Origin: CAYMCO01 sp964388955
Lineage (GTDB): Bacteria; Chloroflexota; Anaerolineae; Anaerolineales; E44-bin32
Assembly (NCBI GenBank): GCA_964388955.1
Contig: CAYMCO010000014.1
Span: forward strand, 45,827 to 109,826
DNA length: 64,000 nucleotides
Reading direction: 5' to 3'
Shown in pieces: positions 9,146-17,203 of this stretch. Numbering within the stretch: the stretch's first letter is position 1; every line of letters starts with the position of its first letter. Both the position numbers and the translations under genes were made by a program. The notes under the pieces were generated by a model, which saw only the letters and a list, made by a program, of their open reading frames with translations, searched no databases and had not been told where the DNA came from.

Positions 9146-10246
9146 ATGGATGAGAAGACGAGAGGCATGTGGATCGAGGCCGAAAAAAACCCCGAGTTCC
9201 ATTTCTCTGACATGGCCACAGCGTTCCGCCAGCCGCGCGTCTATGGGGACACACCTTCATTTCTTGAAGCCCGCATTGCGCATGACCCCGCAGATTTGGA
9301 GGGGGCGGATGTAGTCTTCATTGGATTCCCTTGGGAAGGAGGGATTCAGCTCAGCGGGACGATGTTCGCCGAGGGCAGCAGACGGCCGCCCGATCCGGAT
9401 GCGATCGTGCAGAAGAGCGGCGCCTACCTGGCGCCCGAATACCTGCGCAAATACTCCGTGCACTATTCGCTGGCCATCGGCGGGGGATATTTCCCTGAAA
9501 TCAGTCCGGATTTCAGATTGGTGGACTATCTCAACATCCTGGATTACCGCGACGTGGAAGTGAAGGACTGGGACGTCGAGGAATCGACACGCAGGGCTGT
9601 CGAACAGGTGGGCCACATCGTCAGGGCGGGGGCGGTTCCGTTGGTCTTCGGTGGGGATCACTCGACCCCGTACCCTATCGTAAAGGCCATCTCCGACAAC
9701 ACCCAGGGGAAGATTGGCGTGATCAACTTCGACAGCCATTATGATATCGGCCTTGCCGGCCGCCTGAATGCCGGCAACGCCTTTGGAAAGATCATGCAGG
9801 ATTGCCAGGCCGAGCCCGAGAACCTGGTGATCATCGGCATCAAGGGAGGTGCGTACAATACGCCCTTGATGCATCAGGTCACCCAGGATATCGGTGCCAC
9901 CGTTTTCACAATTGCTGATGTTAGAAGAATCGGGATGCTCGAGGTCATCGGGCGCGCGATAGAAATCGCTGGCAAAGGGACGGAACGCATCTATGTCAGT
10001 CTGGACGTGGACTCGATGGATCCGGCGACCTTTCCAGCGCAAAAGTACCCCGACCCATTCGGGCTGGATGCGGCGGATGTGAAGGATGCCCTTCTGGTCT
10101 TGGCGAGGGATACAGAATTGTCCGGGTTTGACATGGTGTGCATCGGGCCTCCCTACGATCACAAGGGGGTGGGCGCGCTTTGCGCTTGCCGGCTGTACCT
10201 CGAGGTTCTCAAAGGATTGGCCCTTCGAAAGGCGAGAGGGAATTGA
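9146..10246 (+). CDS. Ureohydrolase-superfamily enzyme, atypical agmatinase/arginase homologue
   Basis: A 366-residue protein starting at ATG 9146, six bases after GGAGG (an upstream GTG at 9071 lacks a ribosome binding site). The binuclear-metal motifs of the arginase/agmatinase fold are present: GGDHS (H172), NFDSHYD (D196, H198, D200) and SLDVDSMDP (D287, D289). The family hydrolyses C-N bonds of guanidino or related groups with two Mn ions. The usual DAHxD is DSHYD. The Glu that normally precedes the xPxYD motif and contacts the guanidinium is replaced (VCIGPPYD, Cys at 332). The substrate is therefore uncertain. It is the first gene after a strong promoter and lies 26 bases before the alcohol dehydrogenase, suggesting co-transcription. 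Confidence 0.8.
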   Translation: MDEKTRGMWIEAEKNPEFHFSDMATAFRQPRVYGDTPSFLEARIAHDPADLEGADVVFIGFPWEGGIQLSGTMFAEGSRRPPDPDAIVQKSGAYLAPEYLRKYSVHYSLAIGGGYFPEISPDFRLVDYLNILDYRDVEVKDWDVEESTRRAVEQVGHIVRAGAVPLVFGGDHSTPYPIVKAISDNTQGKIGVINFDSHYDIGLAGRLNAGNAFGKIMQDCQAEPENLVIIGIKGGAYNTPLMHQVTQDIGATVFTIADVRRIGMLEVIGRAIEIAGKGTERIYVSLDVDSMDPATFPAQKYPDPFGLDAADVKDALLVLARDTELSGFDMVCIGPPYDHKGVGALCACRLYLEVLKGLALRKARGN

Positions 10247-10272
10247 ATCGCTATGTCCCGATGGAGGGAGAC

Positions 10273-11283
10273 ATGAAAGCGGCCGTATTGCAGGGGCCAA
10301 GCAATCTTGTTGTGCAGGATGTTGCAGTGCCGGAAGCCGGCCCTCGCGAGGTACTCATTAAGATGGGCTACTGTGGCATCTGCGGGAGCGACCTTCATTA
10401 CTTCGAATCAGAGATGACACCGCCAGGAAGCATTATGGGCCACGAGTGGGTGGGTTCCATCGTTGAACTGGGCGAAGGGGTGACCAAGTGGAGCGTTGGC
10501 GATCGCGTCTGGCCCGGCACACTCCACGAACCGGGGTGGGAATGGAAGCCAGAATACGGGTGGGATCTGGGAGCGCGCATGCGAGAGGCATCGGCTGCCG
10601 ACTTGGGCGGCTACGGGGAGTACGCCGTTTATCATCAAGACTCGATCGTGCGCGTTCCCGAATCGGTGTCGGATATCGAGGCGGTCATGGCGGATCCGGC
10701 GGGGACAGCACTGGCCGGGGTTCAGGCGGCAGGGCTGATGATCGGCGAAAGCGTGCTGGTGATCGGCGCCGGACCGATCGGGCTATGGGTTCTACGCCTC
10801 TCGCAATTGGCCGGTGCCCGGAAGACCTGCGTCGCGGAGGTGTTGGACGGACGTGCGCAGCACGCTCGCAGAATGGGGGCGGATCTGGTGCTCGATACTC
10901 GGCATCCAGGTGTGCGGCAGGAAATGGCGCGCTTCTTCGACGGTGTTGGCCCGCAAGTTGTCTTCGAGTGTGCCGGTGCGCAGAGCGCGGTCCAGTTGGC
11001 GCTGGATGCGGCAGCTCCACGCGGAAGGATTGGTGTGCTTGGTCTCAATTTCCATCCGATCCAGATCAGTTCTTGGAATCTGGTGATCAAAGCGCTGCGG
11101 GTGCATGGGGCCATCGACATTGATTTCGAAGGAGGTATGGAGATCATCCGCCGGAAGAAAGTCGACTGCCAGGATTTCCTGACCCAGGTGATCCCACTCG
11201 AGGAGTTGCCGCAGGCTTTCGAGAGACTCCTGCACCCAAGGGACGAACTGAAGATCGTGGTCCGTCATGACTGGGGTTCGTAG
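10273..11283 (+). CDS. Zinc-type medium-chain alcohol dehydrogenase
   Basis: Start ATG 10273 follows GGAGGGAG by a few bases; 336 residues. Catalytic zinc ligands are visible in YCGICGSD (Cys37) and GHEW (His57, Glu58). The NAD(P)-binding Rossmann motif is VLVIGAGPIGLWVL (about residues 162-175). The four-cysteine structural-zinc lobe normally found between about residues 85 and 115 is missing and is replaced by a Trp/Glu-rich segment (PGWEWKPEYGWDLG). It probably oxidises a secondary alcohol or polyol-like intermediate of the island's pathway. The substrate is unknown. It shares the reading direction and a 26-base gap with the ureohydrolase. Confidence 0.85.
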   Translation: MKAAVLQGPSNLVVQDVAVPEAGPREVLIKMGYCGICGSDLHYFESEMTPPGSIMGHEWVGSIVELGEGVTKWSVGDRVWPGTLHEPGWEWKPEYGWDLGARMREASAADLGGYGEYAVYHQDSIVRVPESVSDIEAVMADPAGTALAGVQAAGLMIGESVLVIGAGPIGLWVLRLSQLAGARKTCVAEVLDGRAQHARRMGADLVLDTRHPGVRQEMARFFDGVGPQVVFECAGAQSAVQLALDAAAPRGRIGVLGLNFHPIQISSWNLVIKALRVHGAIDIDFEGGMEIIRRKKVDCQDFLTQVIPLEELPQAFERLLHPRDELKIVVRHDWGS

Positions 11284-11439
11284 CCGCCGGCGAGGGCGCG
11301 CTTCGTCCTGTGAGGCGTCAGTGGCGCACGGCGAGCGCCTGATCCCCGCCAAGGCTCCGATACTGGCTCGGCGGTCGCACATGGATGTCGGGCGAACCCA
11401 GCCGCTTCATGCCCGCAGGCGTGTGGATCTTTGCCAGAG

Positions 11440-12222
11440 ATGACCGAAACGCGCGTAAATGAGTTGTTTGACCTGTCAGGCCGCGTGGCGATTGTGACGG
11501 GGGCTTCATCGGGGTTAGGGGTCTGGTTCAGCCGTGGATTGGCAGAGGCCGGCGCTGATTTGGTCCTGGCAGCGCGCAGGGCCCAGACGCTCAGGCAAGT
11601 CGCCGAGGATCTGCGCAAGCTGGGGGTGCGGGCACTGCCCGTTAGAACCGATATCACAGGTCCGGATCAGGTGCACAACCTTGTAAACGCCGCGTTGCGG
11701 GAGTTTGGCCGAATCGACATCCTTGTGAACAATGCGGGCCTCGGCATTGGCGAGAAAAGGATTGACCAATTCGACCTGAGGGAGTTCCGGCGAGTGGTGG
11801 AAGTCAACCTATTCGGCACTGTGATCTGCACGCAGGCCGTTTGTCGGGTAATGATCGACCAGGGCGAGGGCCATATCATCAATGTCTCATCGGTGCATGC
11901 CCTGCGCGCAGACGCAATGGATGATTCTGCAGCTTACTGTGCTTCAAAAGCCGCTGTGCTCAACCTCACGCGCGAGTTGGGAAAGCAGCTGGCGCCGTAC
12001 GGAATACGCGTCAATGGCATCGCACCAGGCCTGTTCCCCACGGAGATGACCGCCTGGTACTGGGAGACACCAGCGAGAGAGAGGGAGGCCATCTCCAACC
12101 CTCTTGGCCGGGCAGGACAGGAGGATGATTTGAAGGGACTGATTGTCTTCTTGGCGTCACCGGCCGCAGATTACATCGTCGGCCAGACCATCGTAGTGGA
12201 TGGGGGGCAAACCCTTGTCTGA
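11440..12222 (+). CDS. Short-chain dehydrogenase/reductase (classical SDR)
   Basis: 260 residues from ATG 11440 (a TTG at 11431 is an alternative; neither has a strong ribosome binding site). Classical SDR hallmarks are present: the TGASSGLG cofactor motif at the N-terminus, NNAG, an INVSS serine, the YCASK catalytic Tyr and Lys, and a C-terminal GQTIVVDGG. It would catalyse NAD(P)-dependent oxidation or reduction of a hydroxyl or keto group in the cytoplasm, as a soluble tetramer by family precedent. It follows the zinc alcohol dehydrogenase by 156 bases, so the island carries two unrelated alcohol/ketone oxidoreductases. Confidence 0.88.
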   Translation: MTETRVNELFDLSGRVAIVTGASSGLGVWFSRGLAEAGADLVLAARRAQTLRQVAEDLRKLGVRALPVRTDITGPDQVHNLVNAALREFGRIDILVNNAGLGIGEKRIDQFDLREFRRVVEVNLFGTVICTQAVCRVMIDQGEGHIINVSSVHALRADAMDDSAAYCASKAAVLNLTRELGKQLAPYGIRVNGIAPGLFPTEMTAWYWETPAREREAISNPLGRAGQEDDLKGLIVFLASPAADYIVGQTIVVDGGQTLV

Positions 12223-12469
12223 TCCTCTCTGCGAGTCGGTCAAGGCCAACCGAAGAACGCGGGGCAGGTGGTTAGGCTCTGATATCCAGCCGGGAGATCG
12301 CGTGCACCCCATCTGACCAGGCCTAGGCTCGTGAGTGGCTTCAGATCTGATCCGGGTGAGGAGAAACGACGAGGAAAGCGGGCTCCCATCCGATGGAGAC
12401 AGGAGGCGGGATGGGGATGAATTGTCGAGAGGTTTCGTAGGGTTTCACCCCACAATCGGGAGGCCTTTG

Positions 12470-12937
12470 ATGAAGACCGACGAGTTGGATCGGAAGCTCT
12501 TGGGGATGCTGGCGAGGGATGGCCGGGTGAGCAGTGCAGAGATGGCGCGCAAAGTGGGTGAGAGCGAGCGTAAGGTCGTTTATCGGGTGAACAACCTGCT
12601 TGAAAGCGATGTGGTCTCGGTTCGCGGCGTGATCAATCCCAAGGCATTTGGCTATGAAGTGATGGCCGATATCTATTGTGAGGCAGAGCTTGGCAAGATA
12701 GAGGAGATCGTCCACAGAGTGGCAGGATTCCCGGAAATCCGTTATGCACAGACCACCTTCGGCGACCACGATGTGGGATTCCAGGTGCTGACAAGGACCT
12801 CGACGGATCTATACCAGTTTGTTATCCAAAAGCTGGCCCAGGTACCTGGAATTACCAAAACCCGGACTTCGATCGTCCCGTTGGTTGTCAAGGACATCCA
12901 TGAATGGATACCGGTCGAGGTGCTGGAGGCAGAGTAG
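12470..12937 (+). CDS. Lrp/AsnC-family transcription regulator
   Basis: A 155-residue protein from ATG 12470, preceded by GGGAGG. The N-terminal winged helix-turn-helix (LDRKLLGMLARDGRVSSAEM and on) is of the AsnC type, and residues about 65-150 form a RAM/AsnC_trans_reg ligand-binding domain. Family members bind amino acids or related small molecules and form octamers on DNA. It sits in the middle of the island, 43 bases before an aminotransferase, so it is the natural local regulator. The ATTGCG palindrome at 9015-9032 is a possible target. Ligand unknown. Confidence 0.87.
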   Translation: MKTDELDRKLLGMLARDGRVSSAEMARKVGESERKVVYRVNNLLESDVVSVRGVINPKAFGYEVMADIYCEAELGKIEEIVHRVAGFPEIRYAQTTFGDHDVGFQVLTRTSTDLYQFVIQKLAQVPGITKTRTSIVPLVVKDIHEWIPVEVLEAE

Positions 12938-12980
12938 CGTCGCACCGGAGTATGTCTGCGAAAGGGCAAGGTCAAGAGCT

Positions 12981-14330
12981 ATGTCGAGAGAAGAAACCAT
13001 CTTGCGATTGAAAGACGCCGTGCGCGAGCGCACACCCCGGTCTGGAGACGCATACCGGCGCGCCTTGAGCGTATATCCCCAGGGTGAAGTCAGTGCAGCG
13101 CGCGGTTTTGACCCCTGGCCCTTCTACGCCAGCCGGGGGGATGGCGCCTATCTCTGGGATGTCGATGGCAATCGCTATGTCGACTGCTGCATGTGCTACG
13201 GGGTTTTGCTGCTGGGCCACCGCCCGCCGGCGATCATCGATGCGTTGAAGGCTCAGTTGGATCGGGGCACGCACTACGGAGCACCGCATGCCGAGGAGGT
13301 TGACTTCGCTGAGAAATTCATGCAATGCGTGCCCAACGCCGAAACGCTGATATTGTGCAACTCGGGAAATGAGGCCACCCACAAGGCGGTGACGCTCGCG
13401 CGTGCCTTTACCGGCAAGGAGAAAGTGGCCAAGTTCGAGGGCGGGTTCCATGGCTCCAACGAGTACTCTATGTGGAGCTGCAAACGACTGCAACCCGATT
13501 TGATTGGCCCGGCGGAGCGACCCAGAGCGGTGCCGGAGGCCGCTGGCATGACGCGTGCGCACAAGGAGAATATTGTCATCCTGCCCTATGCTGAGCCCAA
13601 CGCCTTCAACATCATTGAGGAACAGGCGGCTGATCTGGCGTTGATCATGATTGAACCGGTCATGGGCCCAGGCATGATTCAGGTGGACAAGGGGTTCCTG
13701 CAGGAATTGCGCGCGGTCACACAAAAAGCTGGCGTCCTCCTGCTCTATGATGAGGTCATCACCGGTTTTCGTCTGGCTTTGGGAGGCGGGCAGGAGTACC
13801 TCGGCGTGCCTCCTGACCTGGCAACTTTTGGCAAGGCGCTGGGCGGAGGTATGCCCATCGGTGCGGTCGCCTGTAAGCGTGAGATGGTTGAGCAGGCCCT
13901 TGCCCTGGATCCGCCGCTGAGTGTTGCAGGCACTTTCAGCGGGAACGCCATGACGCTTGCAGCAGGAAACGCGTTCTTGGATTATTTGATGGCGAACCCG
14001 CAGATTTACGACGAGATGGAAGCCAAAGGAGCTTACCTGCGGCAGAGCTTCAACGAGTTCGCCACGTCGAATGGCTATCCGGCCACAATGAACGGTGTGG
14101 GGTCGATGTGGAAAGTGATCCTGGCTGAGCCGCCGATTGCCAAGCCGCGAGACATGATTCGGCAGGACGAGCAAGCACTTACGGAGTATGCCTTGCGGCT
14201 GCGGTTGGAGGGGATCTTCGTGCCCGCGCCCCTGCATTTGGCATTCATCTCACCTGCGCACAGCGATGCAGATATCGAGGCGATACTGACCGGGCTGAGA
14301 ATCGCACTCGAGGGGACCTTTCCGCGCTGA
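12981..14330 (+). CDS. Class-III aminotransferase (GSA-aminomutase-like)
   Basis: 449 residues from ATG 12981, chosen because the gene begins MSREETI just after the regulator gene. The PLP-binding features are those of class-III aminotransferases and glutamate-1-semialdehyde aminomutases: SGNEATHKAVTLARA (phosphate site), DEVITGFR (PLP-pyridine Asp), and FGKALGGGMPIGA with the Schiff-base lysine. It transfers or moves an amino group on a non-alpha position of an omega-amino acid, beta-amino acid or amine, most likely with an alpha-keto acid acceptor. The exact substrate is not readable. A second, clearly distinct paralogue lies at 19362. The gene is intact and probably co-transcribed with its neighbours. 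Confidence 0.85.
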   Translation: MSREETILRLKDAVRERTPRSGDAYRRALSVYPQGEVSAARGFDPWPFYASRGDGAYLWDVDGNRYVDCCMCYGVLLLGHRPPAIIDALKAQLDRGTHYGAPHAEEVDFAEKFMQCVPNAETLILCNSGNEATHKAVTLARAFTGKEKVAKFEGGFHGSNEYSMWSCKRLQPDLIGPAERPRAVPEAAGMTRAHKENIVILPYAEPNAFNIIEEQAADLALIMIEPVMGPGMIQVDKGFLQELRAVTQKAGVLLLYDEVITGFRLALGGGQEYLGVPPDLATFGKALGGGMPIGAVACKREMVEQALALDPPLSVAGTFSGNAMTLAAGNAFLDYLMANPQIYDEMEAKGAYLRQSFNEFATSNGYPATMNGVGSMWKVILAEPPIAKPRDMIRQDEQALTEYALRLRLEGIFVPAPLHLAFISPAHSDADIEAILTGLRIALEGTFPR

Positions 14331-14509
14331 ATTGTCGGTTCTGAGTGGAGGACAAGGACTTTGCGCGTCAGAGAGCAGCAGATCCGTACCGGGCTTTGAG
14401 GGTAGCGTCAACGATGGGTATATCTGGGCGAACAGGCCGGATGGACGGCACGAGATGAGGCGCGGGCTCTCACGGATGTAGTGTGAAGGACACCACCATG
14501 GAGGATATC

Positions 14510-15589
14510 ATGCAGATCATGACGGTATTGGGCCCTATTCCCCCAGATGAACTGGGGCTCACCTCGATGCATGAGCATATCCTTTGCGATGGAGGCGTCT
14601 ATCGCAGGCGGTACGAACGATTCATCCCCGATCCCGCGCCGGTATCGCGGCATGAATCAATCGGCCTGACAAACATCGGAGTTCTGAGCCGGGCCTTCTA
14701 TCTCATCGACGACAACATTTCCCTTGACGATGAGCAGATCATGCAAGCCGAAGTCGAAGATTTTAAACGCTCCGGGGGCTCGGCGATGGTGGAGATGAGC
14801 GCGCCTGGATTGCGCTCCAACTTGCAGGCCATCCAGCGCATCTCGCAGGCGACCGGAGTGCGTGTGATCGCCACGACGGGTCTCTACGTGGAAGATTCGT
14901 GGCCGGGAGCCTTTCTTGAGATGTCGGTCGATGAGCTTTGCGCCCACATGCAGAAAGAGATCCGGGAGGGAATCGAAGATACGGGCATAAGGGCCGGGCA
15001 TATGAAGCTGGGCATCACCGATCTCAGCCTGAGGCAGGAAAGGGCGCTGAGAGCAGCCGCGCGAGTCTCTCAAGAAACGAACGCCTCACTGACGGTTCAT
15101 CCCGGGTTCGGTATTGGCAGTGACGGCAGACGAATCCTTCGCATCCTCACGGAAGAGGGGATGAACCCTGAACGGGTGATCCTGGCCCACACGGGCGGCT
15201 TCTTCGTTGAGTTGGAATTGAGGCGATTGGTCCGTGATCCGACCACGTGGGGCTTGCGCCTCGATTACGCTCGGGAGGTGCTGGCCAGCGGTGCGACAAT
15301 CTGCATCGACTGCTTTGGCCACCGCTGGGACCATGAGCTCAACGGGGTTGTCATGGATTCGGATTGGCAGCGCATGGCCGGGTTGGTTGCTCTGATCGAG
15401 GAAGGGTATTCGGAGCAAATCGTTCTGGGGAACGACGTTTTCATCAAGATGCTTGCCCGTCGCTACGGCGGGCTTGGCTATTGTCGCCTCACGGATTTCG
15501 TCATTCCCACGCTCAGAGACCTGAGCGTGTCCGAATACGACATACGCCGGATGCTCGTGGTGAACCCGGCTCGGCTTCTGGCGATGTAG
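14510..15589 (+). CDS. Phosphotriesterase-like amidohydrolase (first copy)
   Basis: ATG 14510 lies five bases after GGAGG; GTG 14483 and ATG 14498 are less likely starts. 359 residues, the normal size for the PTE family (PF02126). Binuclear-metal ligands: H21 and H23 (MHEHI), K166 (carbamylated lysine position), H197, H227 (LAHTGG) and D309 (GNDVFIK). Family members hydrolyse lactones, phosphoesters or amides. The catalytic site looks complete. It opens with the same MTVLGPIP segment as the next gene and is about half identical to it by eye, so the two are tandem duplicates. Substrate unknown. Confidence 0.87.
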   Translation: MQIMTVLGPIPPDELGLTSMHEHILCDGGVYRRRYERFIPDPAPVSRHESIGLTNIGVLSRAFYLIDDNISLDDEQIMQAEVEDFKRSGGSAMVEMSAPGLRSNLQAIQRISQATGVRVIATTGLYVEDSWPGAFLEMSVDELCAHMQKEIREGIEDTGIRAGHMKLGITDLSLRQERALRAAARVSQETNASLTVHPGFGIGSDGRRILRILTEEGMNPERVILAHTGGFFVELELRRLVRDPTTWGLRLDYAREVLASGATICIDCFGHRWDHELNGVVMDSDWQRMAGLVALIEEGYSEQIVLGNDVFIKMLARRYGGLGYCRLTDFVIPTLRDLSVSEYDIRRMLVVNPARLLAM

Positions 15590-15729
15590 ACGGCATGCCC
15601 ACCGTCACCGGCCAAAAGTCGTCAAGGGCGTTGGGAAAGCGCTTGCTCTAGCCTGCCTCAAGTTGCATGCTCGACGATGGTAAAGGGCATGCCACCTCAG
15701 GATGGCAGATTGGAGTTGGAGGGAGAGAG

Positions 15730-16824
15730 ATGCAGGCAAACGAAGTGAAGCAAGTGATGACGGTTCTGGGACCTATTCCCACGGAGGAACTCGGCTTCAC
15801 CTCCATGCACGAACACATCTTGTTGAATGGATCCGTTTTCCGCCAGGTCTATGGCGGGGCGTTGGCGAAGGATGCTTCCATCGATCCCGATGAACCCGTC
15901 TCGCTGGAGAATATTGGTCTCCTCCGGCGCAACTTCTTTCTCACGAACGATAACACTATTATCGACGATGAGGAACTGATGGCGGCCGAGGTGGCAGATT
16001 TCAAGGCTTCGGGCGGTTCTGCGATGATTGACATGAGCCCGCCAGGCCTCAGATCGAGCATCGATGGCATCCGGCGCATCTCGCAGAAGACCGGCGTGCA
16101 CATCATCACCACAACCGGCTTGTATATCGAGCCATCATGGCCGGAGGCGATCAGGAGTTTGTCGGTTGAGGAGCTGACCGCGCACATAAGGAAGGAGGTT
16201 GAGGGGGGGATCGGAGACACTGGGATCCGGGCTGGCCATCTCAAGGCAGCCATCACAGACCTGAGCGAGCGCCAAGAGCGCCTGCTTCGGGCGGTCGCCA
16301 GAGTTTCAATCCAAACCGGGCTGTCGGCGACCATCCATCAAAATCTCAGCATTGGAGATTGCCTGTACATACTCGATATCCTTGTGAAGGAGGGAATGGA
16401 ACCGGAGCGCATCATCATAGCTCACGTCGACGGGCTGCTGGTTGAGCACGATGTCAATCTACTGATCCTCCGTCCTGGGGCGTATCGGCTCAAAGTGGAT
16501 GATCCCAAAAGGATCCTTGATCGTGGCGCCAATATTGCCATCGACTGCTTCGGTCAGATGTGGGATCACGAATTGCGCGACATGGTGCTGGAAGCGGACT
16601 GGCAGCGGCTGGCCGGCCTGGTGCACCTGATTGAGGCGGGTTACAGCAGTCAAATCGTCATTGGCACGGATAGTTTCCTCAAGATGTTGGTGCGCCGGTA
16701 CGGTGGGGAGGGGTATTGTCGCCTGACCAAGTATGTTGTGCCAAAGCTGCGCGAGGTGGGGGTAACGGATTTCAATATCCGGCAAATAACTGTAAAGAAC
16801 CCTGCCAGATTGCTGTCAAGGTGA
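15730..16824 (+). CDS. Phosphotriesterase-like amidohydrolase (second copy)
   Basis: ATG 15730 follows GGAGGGAGAG. 364 residues. Metal ligands correspond to those of the upstream copy: H27 and H29 (MHEHI), K172, H203, H232 (IAHVDG) and D314 (GTDSFLK). Near the metal site the copies differ (HPGFG versus HQNLS, AHTGGF versus AHVDGL), so substrate preference may have diverged. It is a cytoplasmic hydrolase by inference, as no signal peptide is seen. It lies 140 bases after the first copy on the same strand, and 380 bases before the solute-binding protein gene. Confidence 0.87.
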   Translation: MQANEVKQVMTVLGPIPTEELGFTSMHEHILLNGSVFRQVYGGALAKDASIDPDEPVSLENIGLLRRNFFLTNDNTIIDDEELMAAEVADFKASGGSAMIDMSPPGLRSSIDGIRRISQKTGVHIITTTGLYIEPSWPEAIRSLSVEELTAHIRKEVEGGIGDTGIRAGHLKAAITDLSERQERLLRAVARVSIQTGLSATIHQNLSIGDCLYILDILVKEGMEPERIIIAHVDGLLVEHDVNLLILRPGAYRLKVDDPKRILDRGANIAIDCFGQMWDHELRDMVLEADWQRLAGLVHLIEAGYSSQIVIGTDSFLKMLVRRYGGEGYCRLTKYVVPKLREVGVTDFNIRQITVKNPARLLSR

Positions 16825-17203
16825 ACAATCGGAATCGGTGAGCCCCGAAGATGTCAGGCTCTGCGGGAGGCTGGACAATGCGAAAACGACGGCGCCTATA
16901 TGCTGGGGAGCGGATTGGGCTCTGCTGAGCGCCCGGGAATCGAGGGGGTTTGCCTCCAGCAGCCGCATATCTCTAGCGGATGACTGCATTGCAGGGGTGG
17001 CCGTGTGAAAGGAGCGACCTATCCATCAAATGCAGATGCGACATCGAAAGGCAGATAGATAAAACGCAGCAATCTCGGCGCCGGATCGGCCCACGCCAGG
17101 TATCCTGCCGCCTTGACCGGCATTTTCGAGCAAGCGAGCAGGTCTGACCAGCAGGCAAAATGCTGGCTATTTGAAAGGGAAAACGGACAGGAGGATGTCA
17201 CCC
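16825..17203. other. Long untranslated gap inside the catabolic island
   Basis: About 380 bases without a recognisable gene. It contains no obvious terminator with a U-run and no clear promoter. It could hold a secondary promoter for the solute-binding protein gene that follows. Confidence 0.4.

Noticed and set aside
12972..14237. Minus-strand open frame of 421 codons
   Set aside because: It is a shadow of the class-III aminotransferase at 12981-14330, with no ribosome binding site and no domain match.
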